DNA of 64,000 nt from contig CAYTPV010000003.1 in assembly GCA_964440115.1 (NCBI GenBank), positions 310,001 through 374,000 on the forward strand, given 5' to 3'. This document shows positions 16,681 through 24,768 of the stretch, piece after piece. Made by a program: the position numbers and the translations under genes. The stretch is from JAEWWD01 sp964440115 (lineage in GTDB: Bacteria; Bacillota; Clostridia; Christensenellales; CAG-138). Each line of letters begins with the position of its first letter. Position 1 is the first letter of the stretch. The notes below the pieces were generated by a model. It had not been told where the DNA came from. It did no database searches and saw only the letters and a list, made by a program, of their open reading frames with translations.

Positions 16681-17925
16681 CTACGCCGTATGCCCGAACA
16701 GCATTCCCCTGCGGAGTCTGCGCAGCATGGGCTGTTTGTGCGACAGAAGAACCAGTACCATGGAAGCGGCCGCGCATACGCTCAGCAGCACGTAGGCCGG
16801 CACATAGCTTCCCGTCGCATCGGCGATCATGCCGGGCACCGGCCCGAACAGCAGGGAACCGATCATATATGCCATCTGCAGGCGCTTGAGCGTTTTCGCA
16901 TATTCGACGGAGGAAGAAAGCTCCTTCGCGAATACAGACAAACCTACCGTTGAAAGCGGCAGCCCCAACCCAAGGCAGAACATAGCCGTCATCGCTACGC
17001 CAAAGCCGGTTTTTCCGGCAAAGCAGCTCAACCCTTCCCCTGCAACCAGCAGGCTAAAGAATACAAGCCCCGATTTATAAGAGCCAAGCTTATCCGCAAT
17101 GCGTCCGTATACGCATTTCCCAACAGTCAGCGCCGCGCCTACAAAGGAAATCAGGAAGGATACATGCATGGCGTCAAAACCTTCGGTCTTATACAATACG
17201 GAAAGGTGTGAAAATCCCGGGTTTGCGATAGCGCCGATCATTACGAACGCCGCAAGCATGTAAGGCATTGCTGAGCGGTTCGTACCGCCTTCTCGGGCAG
17301 GAACCGCAGCCTTAGCTGCCGCTTCTTCCGACGCGAGAGCAGAAAGCCCCATTTCCTCAGGCCTGTTGCGCAGCAGCAGGAATACCGTTACGGCAGCGAC
17401 GGCGATGAACGCAGCTTCCGCAAAGAACGCGGTCGCAACAGAAGTCACTTCCATCAGAGCTGTCAGAAGCGGCGGCGCGATGATCGTCGCAACGCCGGTG
17501 CCCGCCGCGCAAATGCCCAGCGCAAACGCCCTGTGGCTGACAAACCAGCGGTCGATGAGCATGGAAACGGGTATCATGCCGCCCAACCCGTAGGATACGC
17601 CCGCCACAGCCGCGGCGGCACAGTATCCCAAGAAGCTGTGTGATACCGCGAACAGCACGAATGAAAGCGTGCAGCCGATCAGCGCGATCAGAGCGCCAAG
17701 GCGGATATCCGTACGGCGTAAAAATTTATCAACAAAAAACAAAGAAAACAATGCCGCAAGGCTGCGTACCGTCAATATGGTCGAGCCCTGTGTATTGGTG
17801 AGATTTCCGGCCTGTATCATGTATGGCTGATATACGGAGAACGCGCTTGTCGCAAGCCCCACTGTGCAGAACAACAGCAGCGTACTTCCCGCGCAGATCA
17901 ACCAGCTGTAATGACGGGTTTTCAT
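16681..17925 (-). CDS. Major facilitator superfamily transporter (OFA-like)
   Basis: A 414-residue permease with about twelve hydrophobic helices in two halves and a central basic/acidic loop near residue 200. Features such as FSVYQPYMIQAGNLTNTQGS, the helix-4 run GVSYGLGGMIPVSMLIDRWF and CVYGRIADKLGSYKSG recall the oxalate/formate antiporter and monocarboxylate-type MFS branch. It probably moves a small carboxylate across the cytoplasmic membrane; direction and substrate are unknown. It is divergent from a LysR regulator, whose binding site lies in the shared 109-bp region. ATG follows GGGAGTGACACT. Confidence 0.88.
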   Translation of the reverse strand: MKTRHYSWLICAGSTLLLFCTVGLATSAFSVYQPYMIQAGNLTNTQGSTILTVRSLAALFSLFFVDKFLRRTDIRLGALIALIGCTLSFVLFAVSHSFLGYCAAAAVAGVSYGLGGMIPVSMLIDRWFVSHRAFALGICAAGTGVATIIAPPLLTALMEVTSVATAFFAEAAFIAVAAVTVFLLLRNRPEEMGLSALASEEAAAKAAVPAREGGTNRSAMPYMLAAFVMIGAIANPGFSHLSVLYKTEGFDAMHVSFLISFVGAALTVGKCVYGRIADKLGSYKSGLVFFSLLVAGEGLSCFAGKTGFGVAMTAMFCLGLGLPLSTVGLSVFAKELSSSVEYAKTLKRLQMAYMIGSLLFGPVPGMIADATGSYVPAYVLLSVCAAASMVLVLLSHKQPMLRRLRRGMLFGHTA

Positions 17926-17969
17926 AGTGTCACTCCCTTCGTACTACAACATATCACCGCCTTTAATAT

Positions 17970-17998
17970 TTGTAAAATAGTTTATTGCGCATTATAAT
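17970..17998 (+). promoter_or_regulatory. Promoter of the LysR-family gene
   Basis: TTGTAA (17970-17975), 17-bp spacer, TATAAT (17993-17998). Confidence 0.65.
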
Positions 17999-18002
17999 AA
18001 CG

Positions 18003-18018
18003 TAAATATTGATATTTA
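18003..18018 (+). promoter_or_regulatory. LysR-type operator
   Basis: TAAATAT-TG-ATATTTA is a perfect seven-base-arm palindrome of the T-N11-A class. It sits just after the -10 box and 16 bp before the LysR start codon, so autorepression and control of the divergent MFS gene are plausible. Confidence 0.6.
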
Positions 18019-18034
18019 TCGGAGGGTAATTCGC

Positions 18035-18931
18035 ATGACGAGGGCAGAAATTCAGGCATTTCTGGCGGTAGTCGAATACGGTTCCATTACACGAGCGGCG
18101 GATGAACTGTTCTTGCGCCAATCCACGCTTTCCGGCCGCATCCAAACTCTCGAATCCGAGCTGAACATGACATTGTTCAAGCGCGGCAAGGGCGTACGCA
18201 GCGCGGAACTGACTCCGTTCGGCCGCGATTTCATACCCGTAGCGGAAAAGTGGGAGCGGCTGTGGCAGGAAACGCTGATGGCCGCGGGAAAAATGCAGTG
18301 CAAAATGCTCAGCGTTTCCGCCATACTCAGCATCAACGCGTATATCATGTCCGAAGTATACAGCCTGTACGCCTCGCGTAACCCGGCGGTGCGACTGCGG
18401 CTGTTGATACGGCATTCGGACGAAAGCTATCACCTCATTGAAAACGGCGGGGCAGAGGCCGCGTTTGTCACCAAACCGCAGTTTTCAAAAAAAGTGGAGG
18501 CGGTGCCGCTGTTCCGAGAAAACATGATGCTGGTGTGCGCCAAAGATAGCAAAGCCATGCAGGCCGTCCATCCTTCGGAGCTGGATGTCGACAGGGAAGT
18601 CATGCTGGATTGGCACAGGGAATACACCCAATGGCACGAATACTGGTTCGGAGCGAACTGCGTGCCGCATGTGTATACGGACGATATGAGTTTGATGGAA
18701 AACTTCCTGCAAACAGAAAACTGCTGGACAATCGCGCCCGTATCCGTCGCCCGCGCGCTTACGCGAACCGGCAGCATGCAGGCAAAGCCCATCATCGACG
18801 CGCCGCACGACCGTACGGTGTTCATGCTCAGGCGCAGCGGGGCGGAAGCATCGGAAGAATGCAATATGCTACTTGGCGATATGAAAGAAGTCGTGGAACG
18901 GCTGGGCGCGGCGTGGGTGTACGCGCAATAG
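18035..18931 (+). CDS. LysR-family transcriptional regulator
   Basis: A 298-residue LTTR. The N-terminal winged helix-turn-helix (residues 1-60: AEIQAFLAVVEYGSITRAA, LFLRQSTLSGRIQTLES) is followed by the linker helix. The two-lobed co-inducer domain comes next (VSAILSINAYIMSEVYSLY, then LVCAKDSKAMQAVHPSEL). It is divergent from the MFS transporter, the standard arrangement for a regulator and its target. The ligand is probably the transported acid. Ribosome site GGAGGG. Confidence 0.93.
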   Translation: MTRAEIQAFLAVVEYGSITRAADELFLRQSTLSGRIQTLESELNMTLFKRGKGVRSAELTPFGRDFIPVAEKWERLWQETLMAAGKMQCKMLSVSAILSINAYIMSEVYSLYASRNPAVRLRLLIRHSDESYHLIENGGAEAAFVTKPQFSKKVEAVPLFRENMMLVCAKDSKAMQAVHPSELDVDREVMLDWHREYTQWHEYWFGANCVPHVYTDDMSLMENFLQTENCWTIAPVSVARALTRTGSMQAKPIIDAPHDRTVFMLRRSGAEASEECNMLLGDMKEVVERLGAAWVYAQ

Positions 18932-18992
18932 TGCTCGGGAGATCACACTGGCGCGCCCGACGTCTGGGTGTATTCCCTGGCGGCTGTATACT

Positions 18993-19676
18993 TTAGTGCT
19001 GGTCGATATATGCCTGCAACTGCTCGTGCCAGAGCACGGTATCATAGAGCTGCGGATCGGTCTGCTCGCCCATGAGCAGATCCAGCAAATGCCGCGGCTT
19101 CTTGCCGCCGATATGCATGGATTTGATGCAGGATACGCAGTAGACGCACACCTCTTCGCAGGGCATGGATTGCGCCCGCTTTTTCATGAAGCCATGTACT
19201 TCCTCCACAGGAATCTTGCCATAAAAATCGTCCCCGCAGCAGACGGAATGCGTGCCGTGGAATTCCGTTTCCATGATCTGTATATTCATTTTGTGAAGCA
19301 GGCTGCGCACGGCCTCGTGCACCTGCGGCTTTTCGCGTATGGGGCAGGCGTCGTGCACCGAAAGTGCGAGTCCCTGATAATCCGGAAACGGAAAGGAATC
19401 TAAGCTGTCTATAACTTCCCAAAGGGAAATCGTCGATATTCCCTCATACAAACTGCGAAAGCGCCTGTCGCAGCCCGCGCAGATATTGATGATGCGCGAA
19501 CCAGGCGCAATCTGCGGATCGTGATGGCAGCAGATTTTATGCAGCTTTGTTTCCCCGCACTGCTCGTTCAAAATATGCAGTACGGCGAGTTCCATTTCCG
19601 GCTTGTAGATGCTGATACCGCAGCCGGGATTAAAATACATGTTCGTCCATTCGCGATTGTTTTTCGGTTGTGTCAC
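18993..19676 (-). CDS. Cysteine-rich CCG-domain (Fe-S) protein, heterodisulfide reductase B-like
   Basis: A 227-residue soluble protein with two cysteine-rich CCG-like segments, ICCHHDPQIAPGS with ICAGCDRRF, and SVCCGDDFYGK preceded by VHDACPIREK. It ends with the additional cluster CEEVCVYCVSCIKSMH. Such repeats bind a non-cubane or 4Fe-4S cluster in HdrB, GlpC and LutA relatives. No partner dehydrogenase is adjacent. The start is GTG 19676 (MTQPKNNREW) after AAGGAG, immediately after the ada stop codon; an earlier in-frame GTG lies inside ada. It is probably co-transcribed with ada. Confidence 0.72.
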   Translation of the reverse strand: MTQPKNNREWTNMYFNPGCGISIYKPEMELAVLHILNEQCGETKLHKICCHHDPQIAPGSRIINICAGCDRRFRSLYEGISTISLWEVIDSLDSFPFPDYQGLALSVHDACPIREKPQVHEAVRSLLHKMNIQIMETEFHGTHSVCCGDDFYGKIPVEEVHGFMKKRAQSMPCEEVCVYCVSCIKSMHIGGKKPRHLLDLLMGEQTDPQLYDTVLWHEQLQAYIDQH

Positions 19677-19692
19677 TCGATGTTCTCCTTGT

Positions 19693-20733
19693 TTATGTAC
19701 TGTGCGGATCCGCACTGCCGTTTCGTTCCAGTGAAAGAAGTCTTTCCTTCATCTCCACGCCACCCGCGTAGCCGGAAAGCTGCCCGTTTGCGCCTATCAC
19801 GCGGTGGCAGGGCACGAGCACCATCAGCGGGTTTTTGTTGTTCGCCATGCCCACCGCACGGCTTGCTTTGGGATTGCCAATCGCCTGCGCGATCTGCCCA
19901 TACGTCCTCGTTTCCCCGTAGGGGATATCGCAAAGCGCTGCCCATACGCGTTTTTGAAAAGCGGTACCCTCCATTGCAATGAGCACGTCGAACCTTCTGC
20001 GCTGCCCTTTGAAATACTCTTCCAGTTCATACGCGGCCTGATCCGTGCATGCCGTTTTACAGTCCGCCCCGCCACAAGGCAAACGGACTCCGAACCGTAC
20101 AGATACGACGGCATTTCCTTTTTCCGCGATGGTGACAGGGCCGAACGCCGTATCGTATACGGCATAGCGCGCATCCGTCTGTACAGGGGTTTTGCCCACC
20201 TGTGCATATTCGCCCGGCGTTATGCCGGTATGCTTCCGGAAGAACGCGAAGAACGCCGTCAGGCTTTCAAAGCCCAGCGAACAGGCAATCTCCATGACGG
20301 ACGAATTCTTTAGCCTTAGCTGATCCTTTGCGGCTTCAATGCGTAATGTGTCCGCGTACTGCAAAGGCGTCATGCCAAATTGCTGTTTGAATATCTGCTC
20401 CATGCGTCTTCTAGAAACGCCCAATTTGCGCAACTCATCCGACAGCGCGCGCTTATTTGCACACAGCCTTTGGATAACAGCCTTTGTTTCGTTCGCGATT
20501 TCGGCCATGGGTTCATAGGCAGTAAGTTCCGGGCGGCAGCGCTTACAAGGGCGGTAGCCCGATTCTTGTGCCTGCTGCGGGCTATCGAAGTACACGACAT
20601 TTTCTCGAAGCGGAACCTTGGATGTACAGGAGGGGCGGCAGAACACGCCGGTGGATTTCACGGCGTAGTAGAACTGACCGTCGTAATGTGCATCACAGCT
20701 TATGACCGCCTGCCATTTCTCGTTTTCCGTCAT
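19693..20733 (-). CDS. ada: Bifunctional methylated-DNA repair protein and AraC-type regulator Ada
   Basis: A 346-residue three-part Ada protein. The N-terminal Zn/methylphosphotriester domain has the FCRPSCTSK and CKRCRPE cysteines, the first accepting methyl groups. A central AraC helix-turn-helix covers about residues 85-180 (SVMEIACSLGFESLTAFFAFF). The C-terminal O6-alkylguanine-DNA methyltransferase has the active site LVPCHRVIG. It repairs alkylated bases and activates its own regulon when methylated. Length and domain order match the family. Ribosome site AAAGGAGG. Confidence 0.96.
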   Translation of the reverse strand: MTENEKWQAVISCDAHYDGQFYYAVKSTGVFCRPSCTSKVPLRENVVYFDSPQQAQESGYRPCKRCRPELTAYEPMAEIANETKAVIQRLCANKRALSDELRKLGVSRRRMEQIFKQQFGMTPLQYADTLRIEAAKDQLRLKNSSVMEIACSLGFESLTAFFAFFRKHTGITPGEYAQVGKTPVQTDARYAVYDTAFGPVTIAEKGNAVVSVRFGVRLPCGGADCKTACTDQAAYELEEYFKGQRRRFDVLIAMEGTAFQKRVWAALCDIPYGETRTYGQIAQAIGNPKASRAVGMANNKNPLMVLVPCHRVIGANGQLSGYAGGVEMKERLLSLERNGSADPHST

Positions 20734-20821
20734 GCACTCGCCTCCTTTGCGTTCCTGTATTTATGGATTATAACAGATCGGGTGCATGATTTCTTTCTAA
20801 ATCTGCACATGCAATTCTGCA

Positions 20822-20853
20822 CAAAAGAAGGACCGCCGGGTTCAACGGCGGTC
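20822..20853 (-). terminator. Terminator of the LysM-GH18 gene
   Basis: GACCGCCG (20831-20838) pairs with CGGCGGTC (20846-20853); on the minus strand it is followed by CTTCTTTTG. Confidence 0.75.
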
Positions 20854-20878
20854 TCAATGCAAATTTGAAATATGCGAC

Positions 20879-21997
20879 TCAAATATTTACTTTATGGATG
20901 TTGAACATGGCATTGAACATCTGGTATGTTGCCAATGAGAACAGATCCGCCGGGCGGAAGCTTACGCCGCCCAGATTATAGATAGCTATGAGTTCTGCGA
21001 TTTCCTCCGTTGCAGGCACACTGCCGCATATGACAGTATAGCCCATGCCCGCTTCGTCAAAAAAGTTGAAGTATTGAATATTCCTGACAGGATCATACAC
21101 GAAGCCGCCGTTTTGACTTGCGAGCAAATTTGCCTGCTCGTAATAGATGGGCTGCGGTTGTTGATTCTCCTGCTGCGGGTACGCCCACAGCTGACAGCAG
21201 TTTGGGTACGCGATGAGTATTCTCTGGCTGGAAAAGGGGGCAATGGTATAATCCAGTATGCGCTGCAGGGAATCAAGCGGGGAAAGAGAGGAATAAGGAT
21301 CGCATACGAGTTCGCTGCTTTTTATGACAAATCGGTCCGCGGATGATTCAAAATTGCCGTACGGATTTGGGTAGAGCTCTTCGATGTTGAGGATCACGCG
21401 AGATGTACGGAGCGTTTCCATGACCAGATACCCCAAAGGGTGCAGCGTATAGGTGAGTGTTTTTACAAATTGCGCATATAACGGGAAATCCTCAAAGGGC
21501 ATCACTTCAAAGTCCATGTTCACTCCGTAGTATTTTGTATGCGACAATCGGGCGATGATGTTATCAAGCAGCCGTTGCTGCACGAGCAAATCTGTCGCTA
21601 TGGAATGCGCAATTTCCATCGAGTATCCCTCGCCGGGGACATAGTTGGATACTACCATCAGCGGTCCGACCTTAGCGTTTCTCGCGGCCTTCACCATTGC
21701 GCTGTCGTCTTCGCAAAGAAGCGATCCGTCTTTGAGCGCCTGGCAGCACAGTATGCTCAGATAGGTCAGATACGGGAATTTATCCTGCAGGGCAGCGGGA
21801 TCAAACGACGGGCTGATATAGCCGTTCGTATCGATGGTAGGGCGTGTGCGCGAAGTTTCAGGTATAATGAATATCTCCCCGGGTATTACGGCATATTCCC
21901 GCAAATTTGAGTTTGCAGACAAAAGCTGATCGGTCCTCAGGCCGAACAGCCGCGCAATGGAATAGAGAGTATCACCGGGCTGCGCGATATAATTCAT
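20879..21997 (-). CDS. LysM and GH18 domain protein (YaaH/spore cortex-lytic-type)
   Basis: A 372-residue protein. Residues 1-46 form one LysM peptidoglycan-binding module (MNYIAQPGDTLYSIARLFGL). The remainder is a glycosyl hydrolase 18 barrel with KYYGVNMDFEVMPFEDF, carrying the DxE catalytic pair of the YaaH/SafA-linked N-acetylglucosaminidase group. Such proteins sit in the spore coat or cortex and act on peptidoglycan during germination. No signal peptide precedes the LysM domain, as in YaaH. This is the clearest hint that the host sporulates. The ribosome site GGGGGCC is weak. Confidence 0.88.
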   Translation of the reverse strand: MNYIAQPGDTLYSIARLFGLRTDQLLSANSNLREYAVIPGEIFIIPETSRTRPTIDTNGYISPSFDPAALQDKFPYLTYLSILCCQALKDGSLLCEDDSAMVKAARNAKVGPLMVVSNYVPGEGYSMEIAHSIATDLLVQQRLLDNIIARLSHTKYYGVNMDFEVMPFEDFPLYAQFVKTLTYTLHPLGYLVMETLRTSRVILNIEELYPNPYGNFESSADRFVIKSSELVCDPYSSLSPLDSLQRILDYTIAPFSSQRILIAYPNCCQLWAYPQQENQQPQPIYYEQANLLASQNGGFVYDPVRNIQYFNFFDEAGMGYTVICGSVPATEEIAELIAIYNLGGVSFRPADLFSLATYQMFNAMFNIHKVNI

Positions 21998-22093
21998 CAG
22001 AGCCGGCCCCCAGCATATGTTTGGTATGGCTCATTCTATGAACCGGAATACCAATCCATGCGCTATAAACCGGCGATCCTTTGCTGTAACCCT

Positions 22094-22513
22094 TTAACGT
22101 TCCCTGTGCTTTTCCTTTCGCTTTTGCTGACGCAGCTCGAATTTCAGTTGCTGCTCTTCTTCTTTTCGCAGGCGGCTTTTTTGTATGCGCAGAGCCTTAT
22201 TTTCTTCGTGCTGCAGCTTGAGCGCCTGCTGCGCTTTGGTGCCAATCCCCGGTACCATCAGCTGCCTGTTGATTAAGCGCTGCATTCGCTTGGGATTGAT
22301 GCGCGTACTTTGTGCCGTATCCGCGTCCACCGCGGGACCGAATACCAGCTGCGGCCAGCTGCGCAGTATGAGGTCATACACCTCATAGTCTTTCGGCTGT
22401 GCGCCGAATGTGATTTTGCAAACCTCCAGCCGCCCGTCCTCTGTTCGTTCCAGCACACCGACCCAGAAGGGATTTTCAAAAAACACCGTCAGTCTGATCT
22501 CAATTTTTTGCAT
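22094..22513 (-). CDS. yjdF: YjdF-family protein (DUF2992)
   Basis: A 139-residue protein beginning MQKIEIRLTVFFENPFWVG, with FGAQPKDYEVYDLI and a highly charged coiled C-terminal tail (KALRIQKSRLRKEEEQQ) exactly as in YjdF proteins of Firmicutes. The family is controlled by the yjdF (azaaromatic) riboswitch and is thought to protect against or act on toxic heteroaromatics; the molecular activity is not established. The start is ATG 22513 after GGGAGG; the open frame reaches 14 codons further into the leader. Confidence 0.88.
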   Translation of the reverse strand: MQKIEIRLTVFFENPFWVGVLERTEDGRLEVCKITFGAQPKDYEVYDLILRSWPQLVFGPAVDADTAQSTRINPKRMQRLINRQLMVPGIGTKAQQALKLQHEENKALRIQKSRLRKEEEQQLKFELRQQKRKEKHRER

Positions 22514-22515
22514 AA

Positions 22516-22645
22516 CAAAGCCTCCCTGTGTATCGGCAAAGAACGGACAACCCAAGGAGGCAGGTTACTGACAGTGTTTCTGCGTCTGGACTACCAACCA
22601 GACCGTGTTTTTATCTTTGCGCCTATTCAATTGCATAAATTTTAC
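22516..22645 (-). promoter_or_regulatory. Candidate yjdF (azaaromatic-sensing) riboswitch leader
   Basis: The ~130-nt leader of yjdF contains a tight hairpin GGTCTGG/CCAGAC-type around 22586-22606. It also contains a GCCTCC segment (22556-22561 on the plus strand as GGAGGC) that can pair perfectly with the GGAGGC of the Shine-Dalgarno site (22520-22525). This fits translational control by SD sequestration, and yjdF leaders in Firmicutes carry this riboswitch class. The match is by position and pairing logic, not by covariance search. Confidence 0.6.
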
Positions 22646-22778
22646 CACGTAAATTGCCTGTCTTCAACAATGAAGCTTACACCGCCCAGAAGATTTTGCG
22701 CGTTGCTTTTCCCATGCCGCAAACCTATAATCAAAAAAGAAAAGGCGGCTTGCCGCTAAGGAAGGATGCAAAAGCAGC

Positions 22779-23174
22779 GTGAATACTACGGAAGTTGTGG
22801 CGGCCCTCATTTGGGAAAGCGATACATTCCTCATCTGCCAGCGGCCCGCGCACAAAGCGCGTGGTTTGCTTTGGGAATTTGCAGGCGGCAAAGTGGAGCC
22901 GGGCGAAACCAAGCAGCAGGCGCTCATCCGCGAATGCCGCGAGGAACTGGGCGTTGAGCTCATTGTGCAGAACGAGTTTATGGACGTAACGCACGCCTAC
23001 CCCGATCTTTTGGTGCATCTCACGGTATTCCACGCACGCATCGGCGGCGGAACAATCAAAATGCTGGAGCACAACGACATACGCTATATTTCGGTTGAAG
23101 AGACCGGGCAATACCGCTTCTGCCCCGCGGACCGCGCAATCGTGGAACGGCTGGGAGGGGTATGGAATGACTGA
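22779..23174 (+). CDS. NUDIX hydrolase, MutT-type 8-oxo-dGTP diphosphatase
   Basis: A 131-residue Nudix enzyme with an intact Nudix box GGKVEPGETKQQALIRECRE followed by ELGVE (residues 35-59: G-x5-E-x7-REUxEExGU). The start VVAALIWESDTFLICQRP is typical of MutT/NudG small hydrolases that clear oxidised nucleotides. It starts at GTG 22779 behind AAGGAAGGA, a little distant. Its stop overlaps the start of the next gene (ATGACTGA), so the two are translationally coupled. Confidence 0.9.
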   Translation: MNTTEVVAALIWESDTFLICQRPAHKARGLLWEFAGGKVEPGETKQQALIRECREELGVELIVQNEFMDVTHAYPDLLVHLTVFHARIGGGTIKMLEHNDIRYISVEETGQYRFCPADRAIVERLGGVWND

Positions 23175-23724
23175 TCATATTACGCTTGCAAAGGCAAGAG
23201 CCTATATCGAAAGTCTTTGTGAAAGCGGCGGTTCGGCAACTGATCTGACGGATTGCCTACGCTATGCGGCAGATATACTCGGGCAGGTCATATCAAACGG
23301 CGGCATTATAAAGCTGGAAAAGCAAGCCGAAAAAGCAGAGTTTTCTATTACGCCGGAGCAGATCGCAAGTATTCCTGTGAGCGAGAGTCCCATTACATTA
23401 TTTGAATTCGCGGATCGCGTGAACGCGCAGATCGACCTTTCAACAATGAAAAAACTGCCCGTGGGCGCGGTGACTTCCTGGCTGGACTTCGGCTGCATTC
23501 TGACATCAGCAGTGGACGCCGACGGCAGCAAGCGCAAAGTGCCCACCGTGCGCGGCAACCGCGTCGGGGTGAGCAGCGAGCTGCGGCAGGGCCCGCGCGG
23601 GGAATACACCGCCGTGCTGTATGATGAAAACGCCCAGAGATTTTTGATACAAAACCTTGGCGAGATGCTGCGCCGCCACAGCGAGCGGGCGAAGGAATTT
23701 GAGGAATATAAAGAATCCGTATAA
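23167..23724 (+). CDS. Conserved hypothetical protein coupled to the MutT-like gene
   Basis: A 185-residue soluble protein that I do not recognise. The N-terminal half is helical (ITLAKARAYIESLCESGG, LTDCLRYAADILGQVI). The C-terminal half is beta-rich with a conserved-looking GAVTSWLDFGCILTSAV and RQGPRGEYTAVLYDE, and a charged helix ends the chain. There is no signal peptide, membrane segment or cysteine motif. ATG 23167 overlaps the upstream stop by coupling, with GGGAGGGG in front. Confidence 0.6.
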   Translation: MTDHITLAKARAYIESLCESGGSATDLTDCLRYAADILGQVISNGGIIKLEKQAEKAEFSITPEQIASIPVSESPITLFEFADRVNAQIDLSTMKKLPVGAVTSWLDFGCILTSAVDADGSKRKVPTVRGNRVGVSSELRQGPRGEYTAVLYDENAQRFLIQNLGEMLRRHSERAKEFEEYKESV

Positions 23725-23728
23725 ATGA

Positions 23729-23767
23729 GGAGCCGTCCCGGGATCTAAAAGTTCCGGACGGCTCCTT
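23729..23767. terminator. Long stem between convergent genes
   Basis: GGAGCCGTCC pairs with GGACGGCTCC around a 17-base loop, followed by TTTGAAAAC on the plus side. It separates two convergent operons. Confidence 0.65.
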
Positions 23768-23788
23768 TGAAAACTACATTTTATAGTA

Positions 23789-24247
23789 CTATTCGTCGCT
23801 GTCCTTCCTGTCGTTTGCCCTCTTGATGAGCGCGACGATGAGTGAAATCAGCAACCCCACCGAAGCTACAATGAAGAGTATCATGGCGGAATTGTCGCTC
23901 ACATTTTCTGCGGCGATTTTTCCGGAGGCATTCATGAACACGTAGAGAGCGGCCGCCGCGACAGCGATACACAACACAACCGCTATTTTGAATGCCAGCA
24001 GGCTCTTTCTTTTTTGCGCGTCCGGCGGCAGGTAAGCGTTTGCCGCAATGATTCTGATGAGATATATGCTCATGCAGACCATCATAATGATCATTGTGTT
24101 TGCCGGATAATCAAGCCAGCGGACGCCCATGCCGTAAAGCCCGCCATCAAGCAGCAGCGCATAGGCCAGCACCAAAAACATGGAATTGCCGATGCCGTTG
24201 CGCCTTTCTTTCTGCATTTCATCCAGACCGTTCTTATGCATTTTCAT
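23789..24247 (-). CDS. Four-helix membrane protein paired with an XRE regulator
   Basis: A 152-residue protein starting MKMHKNGLDEMQKERR. It has about four hydrophobic segments (SMFLVLAYALLLDGG, TMIIMMVCMSIYLIRII, LAFKIAVVLCIAVAAAAL, AMILFIVASVGLLISLIVAL) and a charged tail. This matches the DUF6773-type membrane proteins found next to small XRE regulators in Clostridia; function is unknown. Its start codons lie within the last codons of the XRE gene, so the two are translationally coupled. Ribosome site GGGAGG is eight bases upstream. Confidence 0.72.
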   Translation of the reverse strand: MKMHKNGLDEMQKERRNGIGNSMFLVLAYALLLDGGLYGMGVRWLDYPANTMIIMMVCMSIYLIRIIAANAYLPPDAQKRKSLLAFKIAVVLCIAVAAAALYVFMNASGKIAAENVSDNSAMILFIVASVGLLISLIVALIKRANDRKDSDE

Positions 24248-24449
24248 ATTCGTCCACCTCCCAGAAAAGTTCGTCAAGGGTTTTGCCAAGCACTTTGCAG
24301 ATTGCAATGCATAGATGGATGGAGGGATTATAATCCCCTTTTTCTATGGCGTTCATGGTTTGCCGGGCTACACCCACGGCATCCGCAAGGTCTTTTTGCG
24401 TCATGTCCTTTGCCGCCCGCGCGGCTTTTATGCGTAAGTTTTTTCCCAT
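24234..24449 (-). CDS. Small XRE-family helix-turn-helix regulator
   Basis: A 71-residue stand-alone HTH protein, MGKNLRIKAARAAKDMTQKD followed by LADAVGVARQTMNAIEKGDY and a helical tail LCIAICKVLGKTLDELFW. It is the compact YgzD/YvaO-like class that often represses its own operon with a membrane protein. Two consecutive ATGs (24452, 24449) follow GAGGTG; the second has better spacing. A palindrome lies between the promoter boxes. Confidence 0.88.
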   Translation of the reverse strand: MGKNLRIKAARAAKDMTQKDLADAVGVARQTMNAIEKGDYNPSIHLCIAICKVLGKTLDELFWEVDEYENA

Positions 24450-24469
24450 CATGATCACCTCGCAGCTGT

Positions 24470-24498
24470 ATAGTAGCATATAGGAGCCTATATGTCAA
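24470..24498 (-). promoter_or_regulatory. Near-consensus promoter of the XRE-membrane protein operon
   Basis: On the minus strand TTGACA (24493-24498), a 17-bp spacer, TACTAT (24470-24475). Confidence 0.85.
24477..24494. promoter_or_regulatory. Autoregulatory operator inside the XRE promoter
   Basis: CATATAGG-AG-CCTATATG, eight-base perfect arms filling the spacer between -35 and -10. A dimeric XRE protein bound here would exclude RNA polymerase, so autorepression is expected. Confidence 0.7.
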
Positions 24499-24713
24499 TT
24501 ATATACGACATATTTTCAAAAAAATATTACATCGTCTCTTGTCGCATTGCTCGGCATACAGACCTACAGCAATATGCGCCGACCGTTTCAGACGAAAAAA
24601 GCTCCGCCAATTTTTCAGGCAGAACTTTTTTGCTTTCTTGTCCCATTTGCTGTGACGCCATGTGTATATACTGCAGACGCTACTCCTGCGTGAAGGCTGC
24701 GCGCAGGTATCGG

Positions 24714-24755
24714 ACGCTTCCCGCCATTTCGCTCTGTGGCGGGGAGCCTTGTTTT
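24714..24755 (+). terminator. Terminator-like hairpin without an assigned gene
   Basis: GCTTCCCGCCA pairs with TGGCGGGGAGC and runs into TTGTTTTT on the plus strand. The ~215 bp before it (24500-24713) contain further self-complementary stretches (CCTGCG/CGCAGG near 24690) but no ORF with a ribosome site, so a small RNA or an orphan leader is possible. Confidence 0.45.
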
Positions 24756-24768
24756 TGGCGTTCATTTC

